A stretch of DNA of 64,000 bases from G965227875 sp965227875. Its GTDB lineage: Bacteria > Pseudomonadota > Alphaproteobacteria > Rhizobiales > JAJFHC01. Below are positions 25,765 to 33,966 of this stretch, piece by piece. The notes under the pieces are model-generated. The model saw nothing but the letters and a program-made list of their open reading frames with translations. It searched no databases and had not been told where the DNA came from. The stretch lies in NCBI GenBank assembly GCA_965227875.1, contig OZ245783.1:558001-622000 (forward strand), given 5' to 3'. How positions within the stretch are numbered: position 1 is the stretch's first letter; each line of letters opens with the position of its first letter. Position numbers and translations under genes: made by a program.

Positions 25765-27657
25765 TCAGTAATCCTCGCCGGCGAAGAGAACCGCGTAAGG
25801 CTCCAGCGAAACGGCGGGCCCCGCCACCATCGGGGCGCTCGTCAACCAGTCCGCGGTCCTGCCTGCATCCCGAAAGGTCGTCACGTCGAGCACCCGTGCT
25901 CCCCCGAGTCCTTCCGGCAGGTCCACCTGAAACGTTGCGCCCGAAAGGTTGGCGACAGCGATCCTGAGACCGGAGCCCGGCCAGGCCGCGAACCCGTGCA
26001 AACCAGCCCGCAGGCCAACGACTTCCGCGAGATCATGGCCACCGAGACCCCCCGCAAAACGCACCACGTGATAAAGCGGCCGGAAACGTACGTCCGGCGC
26101 CTCTCCGAAGAAAGAGAAGGGACCGGCGGGCGCACCGGGCGACAAGGCCTCCGCACCCGCTCCGGCGGCGGCGGCGATGGCGCCGACGGCCCATGCCGCC
26201 GCGAACAGGCCTCGCTGGCGGGGATCGTCGCGTGCCATCGTCCGCCGCTTCAGGTCCGGGTTGGGCGCGACGTCGGCTCCGTAAGGGTTGGAGCGCATGC
26301 CGATGGACACCAGCCCGAGCCGGTAGGGCTTGCCCCCCGACAGGGCCTGCGCACTTTCGAAGACCTGGGGCTGGGCCTCCAGGGTTTCGAGCACGGACCG
26401 GTCATCGGCCGCATGGACGATGGCGGTCGTGCCGTGCGTCACGAAGTCGACCTCGTCCGGCACCGGACGGCAGCGATTGAACTCCGTGAAATTCGTCAGG
26501 ACGCCGCCGCCGATGCGGGCGTGCGGAAAAACCTTGCGCGCCGCGATCGCGGCCTCGCGCGGCGTCGGACCGTCCGGCCATGGGCCGCTCGGCTGGTGGC
26601 TCGCGAGATAGTCTTGCGGCAGGGCCGTGACCCGGTCGACGTTCAGCCCGGCGCGCCGAAGCCCTTCCGCCGCCTGCCGAAGTGAGGAGTCGGCGTCGTC
26701 ACCGGACGGGATGACGATTTCCGCATCCACCTGCGCGGAAAGCGCAACGGCGAGATCCCTCACCTCGTCGAGGTAATCCTGATTGGCGCCGGCACCCATG
26801 CGTACCTGGAGGAAGTGCACCGACAGCGGTTCGAGCTCTTCCCGTTCGGCTTCGCCGCCCGTCCATCCGGGTTCTATGGCCAGCCCCAGATACGGAAACA
26901 TGCCACCGGTCTTCCCTACGCACAGCCCGGCTCCATCGCTCGATGCCCGGTTGTCCGAAGGCGTGCCGCTCAGGGCGAGTTCGATGGTCTGGCGCACCGT
27001 CTCGCCTGCGGGAATCGTGTACGTGAACGGAAAGACCAGGGGACGGCAGTAGGTCTTGAACGAGGCGTCGGTCCAGTTGCGCTGGTCCTCCATTTCGAAC
27101 ACTTCGCCGGAGAAGGACAGGTCGACCTCGACGCCGCCGATCTCGTGCGCGAGGCCGACGATATCCTTGGCCGGCTGGTCCGGCCTTACGTGCAGGGGAA
27201 ACAGGCTGTTCTCCACCGAGCCGTCCGAATGGCGGATCGAGAGTGCCGACCCCGCTACACCGGCGATGGGGTGCAGCACGGTGAACCCCGCGCGGTTCGT
27301 TTCGAAATCCCGGTGCGCGGTCATCGACAGGACCGCCGACAGGCGACCGGCCGGTTCCGCCCGGATCTCCAGTCGGCATTCGAGCCCGTCGTCGCCGACC
27401 GCGAACCGCGTGGTGCAGAGAAATCCCTCCGCCGCGGTCTCGGTTGTCTGTCGCGGTTTCTCCTGGACCAGCGTGACCCAGTTCCGGTCACGAATGGGCC
27501 ACGCGATGCCGCGCACGACCTCGACGCCCCGCCACGAGATTGACCGGATCGAGTCGGCTTCGAGAAGAAAAGATAGGTCGCCGCATCGAACCAGCCGTTC
27601 TTCGGCGACTGTTTCGTCCGTGCCGAATACGGCAAGGGCCTTACGCGATACGGTCAT
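25765..27657 (-). CDS. apnL: D-apionate lactonase
   Basis: 630 residues, the size of ApnL. It hydrolyses D-apionolactone, the product of apiose oxidation, to D-apionate. The protein has an N-terminal beta-rich region, a central barrel-like part (VTHGTTAIVHAADD; GVLTNFTEFNRCRP) and a C-terminal beta domain (VANLSGATFQVDLP). It has no signal peptide, so it is cytoplasmic. It is the first gene of the operon, with a GGAGGGGAGG ribosome site and a promoter-operator 20-60 bp upstream. The assignment rests on overall resemblance and on the complete ApnO/OiaK/RuBisCO-like context. Confidence 0.8.
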   Translation of the reverse strand: MTVSRKALAVFGTDETVAEERLVRCGDLSFLLEADSIRSISWRGVEVVRGIAWPIRDRNWVTLVQEKPRQTTETAAEGFLCTTRFAVGDDGLECRLEIRAEPAGRLSAVLSMTAHRDFETNRAGFTVLHPIAGVAGSALSIRHSDGSVENSLFPLHVRPDQPAKDIVGLAHEIGGVEVDLSFSGEVFEMEDQRNWTDASFKTYCRPLVFPFTYTIPAGETVRQTIELALSGTPSDNRASSDGAGLCVGKTGGMFPYLGLAIEPGWTGGEAEREELEPLSVHFLQVRMGAGANQDYLDEVRDLAVALSAQVDAEIVIPSGDDADSSLRQAAEGLRRAGLNVDRVTALPQDYLASHQPSGPWPDGPTPREAAIAARKVFPHARIGGGVLTNFTEFNRCRPVPDEVDFVTHGTTAIVHAADDRSVLETLEAQPQVFESAQALSGGKPYRLGLVSIGMRSNPYGADVAPNPDLKRRTMARDDPRQRGLFAAAWAVGAIAAAAGAGAEALSPGAPAGPFSFFGEAPDVRFRPLYHVVRFAGGLGGHDLAEVVGLRAGLHGFAAWPGSGLRIAVANLSGATFQVDLPEGLGGARVLDVTTFRDAGRTADWLTSAPMVAGPAVSLEPYAVLFAGEDY

Positions 27658-27677
27658 TGACGGCCTCCCCTCCGCAA

Positions 27678-27704
27678 TAACTGGTTTATTGATTATACCA
27701 GTTA
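27678..27704. promoter_or_regulatory. GntR-type operator of the apionate operon
   Basis: TAACTGGT (27678-27685) and ACCAGTTA (27697-27704) form a perfect inverted repeat with an 11-nt centre, fitting a GntR dimer (TGGT...ACCA arms). It covers the -10 element of the apnL promoter. The ACCAGTTA arm recurs at 28475-28482 in front of the regulator gene. Confidence 0.75.
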
Positions 27705-27718
27705 CAGGGACGCGTCAA
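27692..27718 (-). promoter_or_regulatory. Predicted promoter of the apionate operon
   Basis: On the minus strand TTGACG (27713-27718) and a perfect TATAAT (27692-27697) are separated by 15 bp, shorter than ideal, which would suit a regulated promoter. The operator overlaps the -10 box. Confidence 0.6.
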
Positions 27719-27751
27719 CAGAACGGATCCCGTCGGGTCCCTCGGGATCCG

Positions 27752-28471
27752 TCAGCCTGGCCGGTTCTGCTGGTGATAGAGTGCGTTGGCGCGATAGAGA
27801 TGGTCGGCCATGGCCTTCGCCGCTGCCGCGCCGTCGCGATCGGAAATCGCCTTCAGGATACCGCGGTGCTCTTCGATGGTGAGTGCCTCGAGGCCTGGTT
27901 TGCGGACCATGGCCACATGAAACTCCGCAAGCCACTGGAAGAGCGCTTCGCTGAGCGACGCGAAGATCGGATTGCCGGAAATGTTGGCGATTTCACGATG
28001 AAACTGTCCGTCCAGCGCCAGGAAACGCGGGGAATCATCACTGGCGGCTTCCTGGATGTCGATGATCCGCCCGAGCCTCTCGATATCGCTGCTGGACCGC
28101 TTTTTCGCGGCAATCCGGGCCATTTCCGTTTCGAATGTCCCACGGGCTTCCTTTAGGTGCTCGAGATTCGCCGGCGAATGAGTGAGCAGATGGCGCATGG
28201 TTTCGCTCATCTGCTCGACCATGCGGCTGACCGAAGGTTCCGCGACGCGGGGCCTCTCGCCATGCCTGATCTCGACGAGCCCCATCCTCTGCAGGTTCTG
28301 CATGGCCTCGCGGATGGCCGGGCGGCCGACCTCGTAGGCTTTCATCATCTCGCGTTCGGAGGGCAACGTGTCGCCCGGAGCGTATTCGCCGCTGCGAATG
28401 ATCTCGAGCACACGGTCCTGGACGTCGTCGGAAAGCTTGCGTCGCTGAATCGGAGAGCCTGCACTACTCAT
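27752..28471 (-). CDS. GntR-family (FCD) regulator of the apionate operon
   Basis: 239 residues from the ATG at 28471. The N-terminal winged helix contains LPSEREMMKAYEVGRPAIRE and the C-terminal FCD domain includes FLALDGQFHREIANISGNP with likely metal-binding Asp and His residues. It resembles FadR/NanR-type repressors. It lies just upstream of the apn operon on the same strand, and the arm ACCAGTTA occurs in both promoter regions, so autoregulation is likely. The longer open frame upstream of 28471 lacks domain support. Confidence 0.88.
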   Translation of the reverse strand: MSSAGSPIQRRKLSDDVQDRVLEIIRSGEYAPGDTLPSEREMMKAYEVGRPAIREAMQNLQRMGLVEIRHGERPRVAEPSVSRMVEQMSETMRHLLTHSPANLEHLKEARGTFETEMARIAAKKRSSSDIERLGRIIDIQEAASDDSPRFLALDGQFHREIANISGNPIFASLSEALFQWLAEFHVAMVRKPGLEALTIEEHRGILKAISDRDGAAAAKAMADHLYRANALYHQQNRPG

Positions 28472-28838
28472 AAGACCAGTTAACCCACATTCCATGCCTC
28501 TTTCAAGTTTGCTCGCGCGCGCCCGGAGGGATCCCCCGACGCTCACTACCACAGCCGAACCGTCTGCCCGCACGGAAATCAGCGCCAGGCCGCCGCGGAC
28601 AAAATGCCGGAAGGTGTCGTCCGGCCGATTCAGGCCCGCACCTCCGCCTGGACACTTGGGAACGAGACTACTGCCTTCCGGCGGTGTTTTCGGTCCATCT
28701 GGAGAGCGGGCGCCCTCACCGTCGAACGCCCGGAAGACCCCAATGGACGAGTTTCCCGGTGGATGGCAGGGCATTGACCTGCCGTCGAACCGGTGCTTTA
28801 CGACCGCATCAGACAAAAACGACAACATAGGGGAGGCA
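28472..28838. other. Divergent intergenic region between gntR and Ldh2-type gene
   Basis: 367 bp with no convincing coding sequence. On the regulator side it holds the promoter and operator arm described separately. On the other side a weak TTGACC (28774-28779) and TTTACG (28797-28802), 17 bp apart, could drive the dehydrogenase gene. The open frame that crosses the region has Arg/Ser/Pro-rich composition typical of chance frames in GC-rich DNA. Confidence 0.5.
28478..28506 (-). promoter_or_regulatory. Predicted gntR promoter, possibly leaderless
   Basis: Minus-strand TTGAAA (28501-28506) and TTAACT (28478-28483) are 17 bp apart. The -10 box ends only 6 nt before the ATG, so transcription would begin at or near the start codon, and no ribosome site is present. 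The operator arm ACCAGTTA (28475-28482) overlaps the -10 box. Confidence 0.45.
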
Positions 28839-29903
28839 ATGCGCGTGTCCGCTTCGATTACATACTCAGCACCTGCACTCGTGACCTGGGCGACCGAGCA
28901 GTTCGCCGCGCGGGGGATGGACGAAGACATGGCCCGGATCGTGGCCCGGATACTGGTCGAGGGCGACCTGCTCGGCCACGATACCCACGGCCTTGCATTG
29001 CTCGGTCCCTATCTGAAGAAGATCGACCAGGGCATCCTCAAGGTATCGGGAAGCTACTCGGAACTCTCGCGCAAGGCGGCCGCCCGGTTCTGGGACGGAC
29101 GGTCCCTCCCCGGACCATGGCTGACATGGCGCGCCGTCGAGGACGCATCGGCCATGGCGAGAAGTGCGGGAACCGGGTCCGTCGTGATCCGCAACGCAGG
29201 CCACACGGCCTGCCTGGCCGCCTATCTCGAAGCTCCGGCCCGCGAGGGACTGGTTGTCGAGATCCTCAGTTCAGATCCCTCCGTCGCCACGGTCGCGCCC
29301 TTCGGCGGAAAGAAGGCGGTGTTCACGCCGAATCCGCTCGCCTTCGGTTTTCCTTCGTCGGGAGATCCCGTTCTCGTCGACATTTCCTCGTCGATCACGA
29401 CCAACGGCATGTCCGCCCGGCTTGAAGCCGCCGGCAAGCGATTCCCGGCCCCGTGGCTGCTCGACGGCGACGGGCAGCCGACGGACGACCCGAGCGTGTT
29501 CCGGGCCGACCCACCCGGCACGATCCAGCTTCTCGGCGGTGTCGACGCCGGCCACAAGGGTTACGGCCTCAGCCTCCTCGTGGAAGCCATGACCGGTGGC
29601 CTCGCCGCTTACGGGCGCGCGGACGGACCTGAAGACTGGGGTGCGACGGTGATGGTCCGCGTCACCGACCCCGATGCCTTCGGCGGGATCGGCGGCTTCA
29701 ACCGCCAGTTCGACTGGATCATCGAGGCCTGCCGGTCCTGCCCGCCGGTCGATCCCGACCGTCCGGTCCGCCTGCCGGGCCATCGCGGCCTCGACCGCAA
29801 GCGCGAAGCCCTCGAAAAGGGACTCCGGCTCAATCCGGAAGTCCACGCCCGGATCTCGGACCTCGCAGACGAGACGGGAATCGCCCTGCCGGACACCCTT
29901 TGA
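28839..29903 (+). CDS. Ldh2-family malate/L-lactate-type dehydrogenase
   Basis: 354 residues of the Ldh2/MDH2 oxidoreductase family, a non-Rossmann NAD(P)-dependent fold. GDLLGHDTHGLALLGPYLKK near the N-terminus carries the conserved His, followed by NAGHTACLAAYL, FTPNPLAFGFP and GGVDAGHKGYGLSLLVE. The ATG at 28839 has a GGGGAGG site 3 nt upstream. Members reduce or oxidise 2-keto/2-hydroxy acids, including sugar-acid intermediates. It diverges from the apn regulator, so it may belong to the same regulon and act on glycolate-, hydroxypyruvate- or apionate-related acids; this is inferred. Confidence 0.88.
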   Translation: MRVSASITYSAPALVTWATEQFAARGMDEDMARIVARILVEGDLLGHDTHGLALLGPYLKKIDQGILKVSGSYSELSRKAAARFWDGRSLPGPWLTWRAVEDASAMARSAGTGSVVIRNAGHTACLAAYLEAPAREGLVVEILSSDPSVATVAPFGGKKAVFTPNPLAFGFPSSGDPVLVDISSSITTNGMSARLEAAGKRFPAPWLLDGDGQPTDDPSVFRADPPGTIQLLGGVDAGHKGYGLSLLVEAMTGGLAAYGRADGPEDWGATVMVRVTDPDAFGGIGGFNRQFDWIIEACRSCPPVDPDRPVRLPGHRGLDRKREALEKGLRLNPEVHARISDLADETGIALPDTL

Positions 29904-29956
29904 CCTGCCGGTTCACCTGAGGCGATGCGCCAGCAACGGCTGTCGTTTCCCGGCAT

Positions 29957-30364
29957 TCACCCGTTGCGCGAGGGCGAAGCTGCCGTGTCGCGCATGAGGA
30001 CTTTCGACCGGACGAGGTAGACGATCGAAAATGACACCGCCATCGCCACCACCTTGCTCGCCGCGGCGCTCATGTCCGGAAAGGCCTTGAGAAGAAAGAA
30101 AATCGTGACCGTGGTCAGTCCCGTGCCAATGGACGCAGACGCCACGTAGAACATGGCCTCTGCCGGTCTCCTGTCGCTGAACCGCCTGTCTGCCCAGACG
30201 AAGACGTGCTTCACCGAGAGCACGTAATGCAGCACCGCCCCGGACAGGTAGCCGACAGCCCCCGCGACCACGGCAGGCACGCCGGCCCAGACCATGGCCA
30301 TGAACAGGCCGAAGTCGAAGAGCAGGCAGACCGCGCTGACCGCGAGATATCGAAGGAAGGTCAT
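29957..30364 (-). CDS. GtrA-like membrane protein
   Basis: 135 residues with four predicted membrane segments, the size and topology of the GtrA/DPMS family. Characteristic features are the N-terminal FLRYLAVSAVCLLFDFGLF and a later Arg/Lys-rich loop before YVASASIGTGL. GtrA-like proteins are thought to help move polyprenyl-phosphate-linked sugars across the inner membrane. The ATG overlaps the stop of the flavoprotein gene (ATGA). Context is a glycan assembly region. Confidence 0.88.
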   Translation of the reverse strand: MTFLRYLAVSAVCLLFDFGLFMAMVWAGVPAVVAGAVGYLSGAVLHYVLSVKHVFVWADRRFSDRRPAEAMFYVASASIGTGLTTVTIFFLLKAFPDMSAAASKVVAMAVSFSIVYLVRSKVLMRDTAASPSRNG

Positions 30365-31863
30365 TCGCCCACGGGTTCCGGTGTTCGGCGCAGCGACGAG
30401 AGGGCCGACAGGCGATCCTCGCCGATCTCCTCCTGGTACTCCGCATCGCTGTTGACGGCCCACACGTCGAAAACCGCTTGGCCGGCGAGGATGTTCTCCG
30501 CCGTCAGGATGCCCGTCATCATGGCGTGGTCCTGGTTGTTGTACTTGTGCATGCCGTTCCGCCCGACGAAATGCAGACCCGGGTAACCCTCCGCAAATTC
30601 GGACCTCACGCTTTCCACCTGCTCGACATAGTGCTCGTCGTAGACCGGATAAGCCTTTGGCTGCCGTACGACGACACCGTCGACGGGCTGCATTCCGCTG
30701 CACAGGCCGATGCTTGCCAGTTCCCGTTCGGCCAGCCGGACCAGGTCGCCATCGTCCATGGTCCAGAGATCGTCACCCTCGAAGCAGAAGTACTCCAGGC
30801 CGAGACACGATTTGCCCGGATCCGGGACCATCTTCGGGGACCAGGACGAGAAGTTCTGGATGCGCCCGACCTTGACCGACGGGTCGTGCACGTAGATCCA
30901 GTTGTCGTCGAAAGGCGCCGGCTCGTCGAACATCAGGACGACCGTCAGGAAATCCCGGTACTTGAGCCCTTCGGCGGCGCCGGCGGATCGTGGCAATGGC
31001 GAGACGGAGGTGACGATGTCGCGCAACGGCGCGGAACTGACGACCTGTCGCGCCGTCCACGATACCTCCCCGCCCTGCCCTCCGGTCGCGGTCACCCGCC
31101 ATCCGTCGCCTTCGCGGACCAGACCCGTCACCGTCGTTCCCATTTCGATGACGGTGCCGCGGTTCGTGACGTATTCGGCGGCGGCATCCCACATCATCCC
31201 CGGTCCGAGTTCGGGGTACTTGAAGCTGCCGATGAGCGTCTTGACGCCGGTCTCCCTGCCGGCTGCAGAATTGAGCCGGAAGGACCGGCGCAGGGCGTCC
31301 GTCATCGCGGACGTGAGGCTGAGCCCCTTGATCCGCTGGGCGGCCCAGTTGGCCGAGATCTCGTCGCAGGACATGCCCCAGACCTTCTCCGTATAGGTCT
31401 TGAAGAAGATCTCGAAGAGCCGTTCTCCAAAATTGTTCACCACCCAGTCGCGAAAGCTGCGCGGGTTCCGGATCGGAAACATCTTCGCCCTGAGATAGGA
31501 CAGCACGCATTTGGCGCTCGTCCACGGCCCCAGGTTTGCGAGCGCCTGGGTCGCGTTCAGCGGATAGTCGTAGAACCGGTCGCCATAGAAGATGCGCGAC
31601 TTGCGTGGACGCTCGATGAAACCGTCGGGAAGGATCTCATGCCACAGCGTGTTGATCTCCTCCGATTTCGAGAAAAATCGATGGCCGCCGATGTCGAACC
31701 TGAAACCGTTATAGCTGACCGTCCGGCTGATCCCGCCGACATACTCGGGATCGCTTTCCAGGACGAGAACGCGCAGTGTCGACTTCGACGCCAGCTGGTA
31801 GGCCGTCGTCAGCCCTGCCGGCCCCGCGCCGATCACGATCACATCGTACTGTTCTTCGGTCAT
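30361..31863 (-). CDS. FAD-dependent oxidoreductase (UDP-galactopyranose mutase/amine oxidase-like)
   Basis: 500 residues from the ATG at 31863. The FAD-binding VIVIGAGPAGLTTAYQL, acidic VLESD and GGHRFFSKSEE region match the NAD(P)/FAD-dependent family that includes UDP-galactopyranose mutase and protoporphyrinogen oxidase-like proteins. FFKTYTEKVWGM and FVGRNGMHKYNNQDHAM resemble the branch found in polysaccharide clusters. Its probable role is chemistry on a nucleotide or lipid-linked sugar. An upstream in-frame ATG at 31923 adds 20 poorly conserved residues. It is coupled to the GtrA-like gene. Confidence 0.85.
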   Translation of the reverse strand: MTEEQYDVIVIGAGPAGLTTAYQLASKSTLRVLVLESDPEYVGGISRTVSYNGFRFDIGGHRFFSKSEEINTLWHEILPDGFIERPRKSRIFYGDRFYDYPLNATQALANLGPWTSAKCVLSYLRAKMFPIRNPRSFRDWVVNNFGERLFEIFFKTYTEKVWGMSCDEISANWAAQRIKGLSLTSAMTDALRRSFRLNSAAGRETGVKTLIGSFKYPELGPGMMWDAAAEYVTNRGTVIEMGTTVTGLVREGDGWRVTATGGQGGEVSWTARQVVSSAPLRDIVTSVSPLPRSAGAAEGLKYRDFLTVVLMFDEPAPFDDNWIYVHDPSVKVGRIQNFSSWSPKMVPDPGKSCLGLEYFCFEGDDLWTMDDGDLVRLAERELASIGLCSGMQPVDGVVVRQPKAYPVYDEHYVEQVESVRSEFAEGYPGLHFVGRNGMHKYNNQDHAMMTGILTAENILAGQAVFDVWAVNSDAEYQEEIGEDRLSALSSLRRTPEPVGE

Positions 31864-31944
31864 ACCGGGTTCTCGGTCGGGTTTCGGGGTGAACGGTTCA
31901 GGCGCAGTCCCGATGGGACACACCGCAGCCTTGCATGTGGGGGG

Positions 31945-33612
31945 TCATGATACCGCCGCACCGGCCGTCCGGTCGAGTTCTTCGCCGTCCCTGAAATGCC
32001 GGACAGACGAAATCGCACCGTTTTCGAAACGCAGCAGGCGGTCGCAGGAGGTGACCCAGGTCAGGTCGTGGGTGGTAACGACAATCGTCTTGCCGAGCTT
32101 CTTGAACTCGGGAAGCAGTTCCTCGAAGAAATAGCGTCGGTGTTCCGGATCCTGGTCCGCGACGAACTCGTCGAGGACGATGATGTCGCGGTCCTCGAAC
32201 AGCGTCACGGCCAGCGCAAGCCGCCGCCTCTGCCCCGCCGACAGGTCGATACGGGTGAATTCGCCGTCCTCGATCCGGGTCAGGTCCGCAAGGTGCATCT
32301 TGTCCAGCACTTCCTTGGCCTGCGCCTCGTCGACGTCGTAAAGCCCGTACAGTCTCCGGAAAAGGTGGAAGTCGGTGAAGACCGTCGCGAACAGCCCGCG
32401 ATAGCGCTCCATCTCCTCTGCCGCCACCGCCTTGCCGTTGACCGCAAGGTGCCCCTCCACCGGCTCCAGCAGCCCGGTGAGCACCGACAGGAACGTGGTC
32501 TTTCCCGAACCGTTCTCGCCGACGATGAAGACGGTCTCCCCCCGGTCGAGCGCGAAATCGAGCGGACCGAGCTGGAAGCTGCTCTCCTCACGCGCACCAT
32601 GCGTCGCGATCACCCCGGTCAGGTCGATCCGGTCGAAGTCCAGCGCATCGGTGTTTTCCGATTGCGGTGCTTCGGCGAACTCCGCGAGCTTGTGGGTCAT
32701 TTCCATGACACGGATGAAGCAGATCCGCGCGTGAACATAGTCGGGATACTTCGTGACGATCGCTTCGAACGGCGACAGGGAAAACAGCACCACGGTGATG
32801 ATCTGGAACACCGTGGTGGCCGTCTGGTCTGTGAGAAACGGAACCAGGAAGATGACCGAGCCGAACAAGGCGAACTTGAGCGCCTGCACGACGATCTCGC
32901 CGATGGCGTACCGCGTTTCGACGAACAGCCGGGCGACGCGGGCGTCCTCGACAACACCTTCGACATCGGACATGAGATCGTGTCGCCGGTTGCGATTGAG
33001 ACGCACCTGCCGGAAACCCGAGATCAGGTCGGACACGCGTTCGAAATACTTGATCTCCAGCAGCCGGATATTCTCCGCACCGGCATCGGCGGCCTTTCGC
33101 TGAACGTAGTAGCCGAAGACACCGCCCGCCATGACCAGAAGAACGAAGAACCCGGCAATGGGCGAGAGCAGGAACACCTGCGGGATCGCGACGCAGAGGA
33201 ATATGAGGTGCGGCAGGATCTCCAGGAGCCGCGCGCTGAACTCGGACAGCGCCGTGACGTCCTGGGTCATGATCTGGTAGAGCGTTCCGTGCCCCTCGCG
33301 CTGCAGGAAGTTGGGCTGGGCCCGCATCAGCTTCCGGGTCAGCCGCAGCTGCAGCTTCTTGACCAGCTTGCCGACCAGCTTCTTGGTCAGCACGTGGTAG
33401 TAGAACGTCGAGACGAGAAATACCGCGAAAACCGCGAGAAAGATGGGAAACCAGAAGCCGAAGGAGCGTTCGGTGTTTACGGCCGCGGCAGCTTCGTTGA
33501 TCGTCGACATCATGCCGTCGCGGGACAGGCCGGCCACGACCGCGACAAGCACGAGGCCGTATTTCATCGGCGACGCTGTTTGCCACAGAAACGCTATCAC
33601 CCGGAAAAGCAC
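31945..33612 (-). CDS. PvdE/SyrD-type ABC exporter (fused membrane and ATPase domains)
   Basis: 555 residues. The N-terminal half has six membrane segments; the C-terminal half has Walker A (GENGSGKTTF, about residue 370), signature LSAGQRRRLAL, Walker B with catalytic Glu (IIVLDEF) and the His loop (VTTHDL). This matches the cyclic peptide/siderophore exporter family that moves small peptides into the periplasm. No peptide synthetase gene is visible; it sits among glycan genes beside a PqqD/HPr-kinase-like operon, so the cargo may be a peptide or another glycan-region product. Confidence 0.88.
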   Translation of the reverse strand: MLFRVIAFLWQTASPMKYGLVLVAVVAGLSRDGMMSTINEAAAAVNTERSFGFWFPIFLAVFAVFLVSTFYYHVLTKKLVGKLVKKLQLRLTRKLMRAQPNFLQREGHGTLYQIMTQDVTALSEFSARLLEILPHLIFLCVAIPQVFLLSPIAGFFVLLVMAGGVFGYYVQRKAADAGAENIRLLEIKYFERVSDLISGFRQVRLNRNRRHDLMSDVEGVVEDARVARLFVETRYAIGEIVVQALKFALFGSVIFLVPFLTDQTATTVFQIITVVLFSLSPFEAIVTKYPDYVHARICFIRVMEMTHKLAEFAEAPQSENTDALDFDRIDLTGVIATHGAREESSFQLGPLDFALDRGETVFIVGENGSGKTTFLSVLTGLLEPVEGHLAVNGKAVAAEEMERYRGLFATVFTDFHLFRRLYGLYDVDEAQAKEVLDKMHLADLTRIEDGEFTRIDLSAGQRRRLALAVTLFEDRDIIVLDEFVADQDPEHRRYFFEELLPEFKKLGKTIVVTTHDLTWVTSCDRLLRFENGAISSVRHFRDGEELDRTAGAAVS

Positions 33613-33966
33613 GTCGTCCCCCGATCACGCGATACGCCGCCTCCAGCCCGCGGCGTCGAAACCAGATGCGGCCGTTCTGCATCACCGGGCCGCGGGTATG
33701 CCCCACTTCGTCTCACGCCCTGAAGCGCAAGCGCCGCTGTCTATTGGCGAGCGTGGCCGTTGATATATACTTTTGCAGCCGCTCTCAACCATCCTCTCTA
33801 GAGGCGCGTGGTCGGTCGATCGGCAGCTTCCTGCACTTTCTCACGTTCGATCCAACCGGCAAGCGCACCATCTCCGTATCTTGAGCATTTCGCGTGGAGT
33901 GGTAAATGTCGAAGCTTCGGGAATGCTGCTGAAAAGAACGGACAGGACATCGCCTCCGGTGGCCCC
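33613..33966. other. Divergent intergenic region, exporter and sugar dehydrogenase
   Basis: 354 bp without a convincing gene. Candidate promoters are TTGAGA (33783-33788) with TATATC (33762-33767) on the minus strand for the exporter (15-bp spacer), and TTGAGC (33881-33886) with TAAATG (33903-33908) on the plus strand for the dehydrogenase (16-bp spacer). Both are weak matches. An AT-rich run near 33760-33775 stands out from the GC-rich surroundings. Confidence 0.4.
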
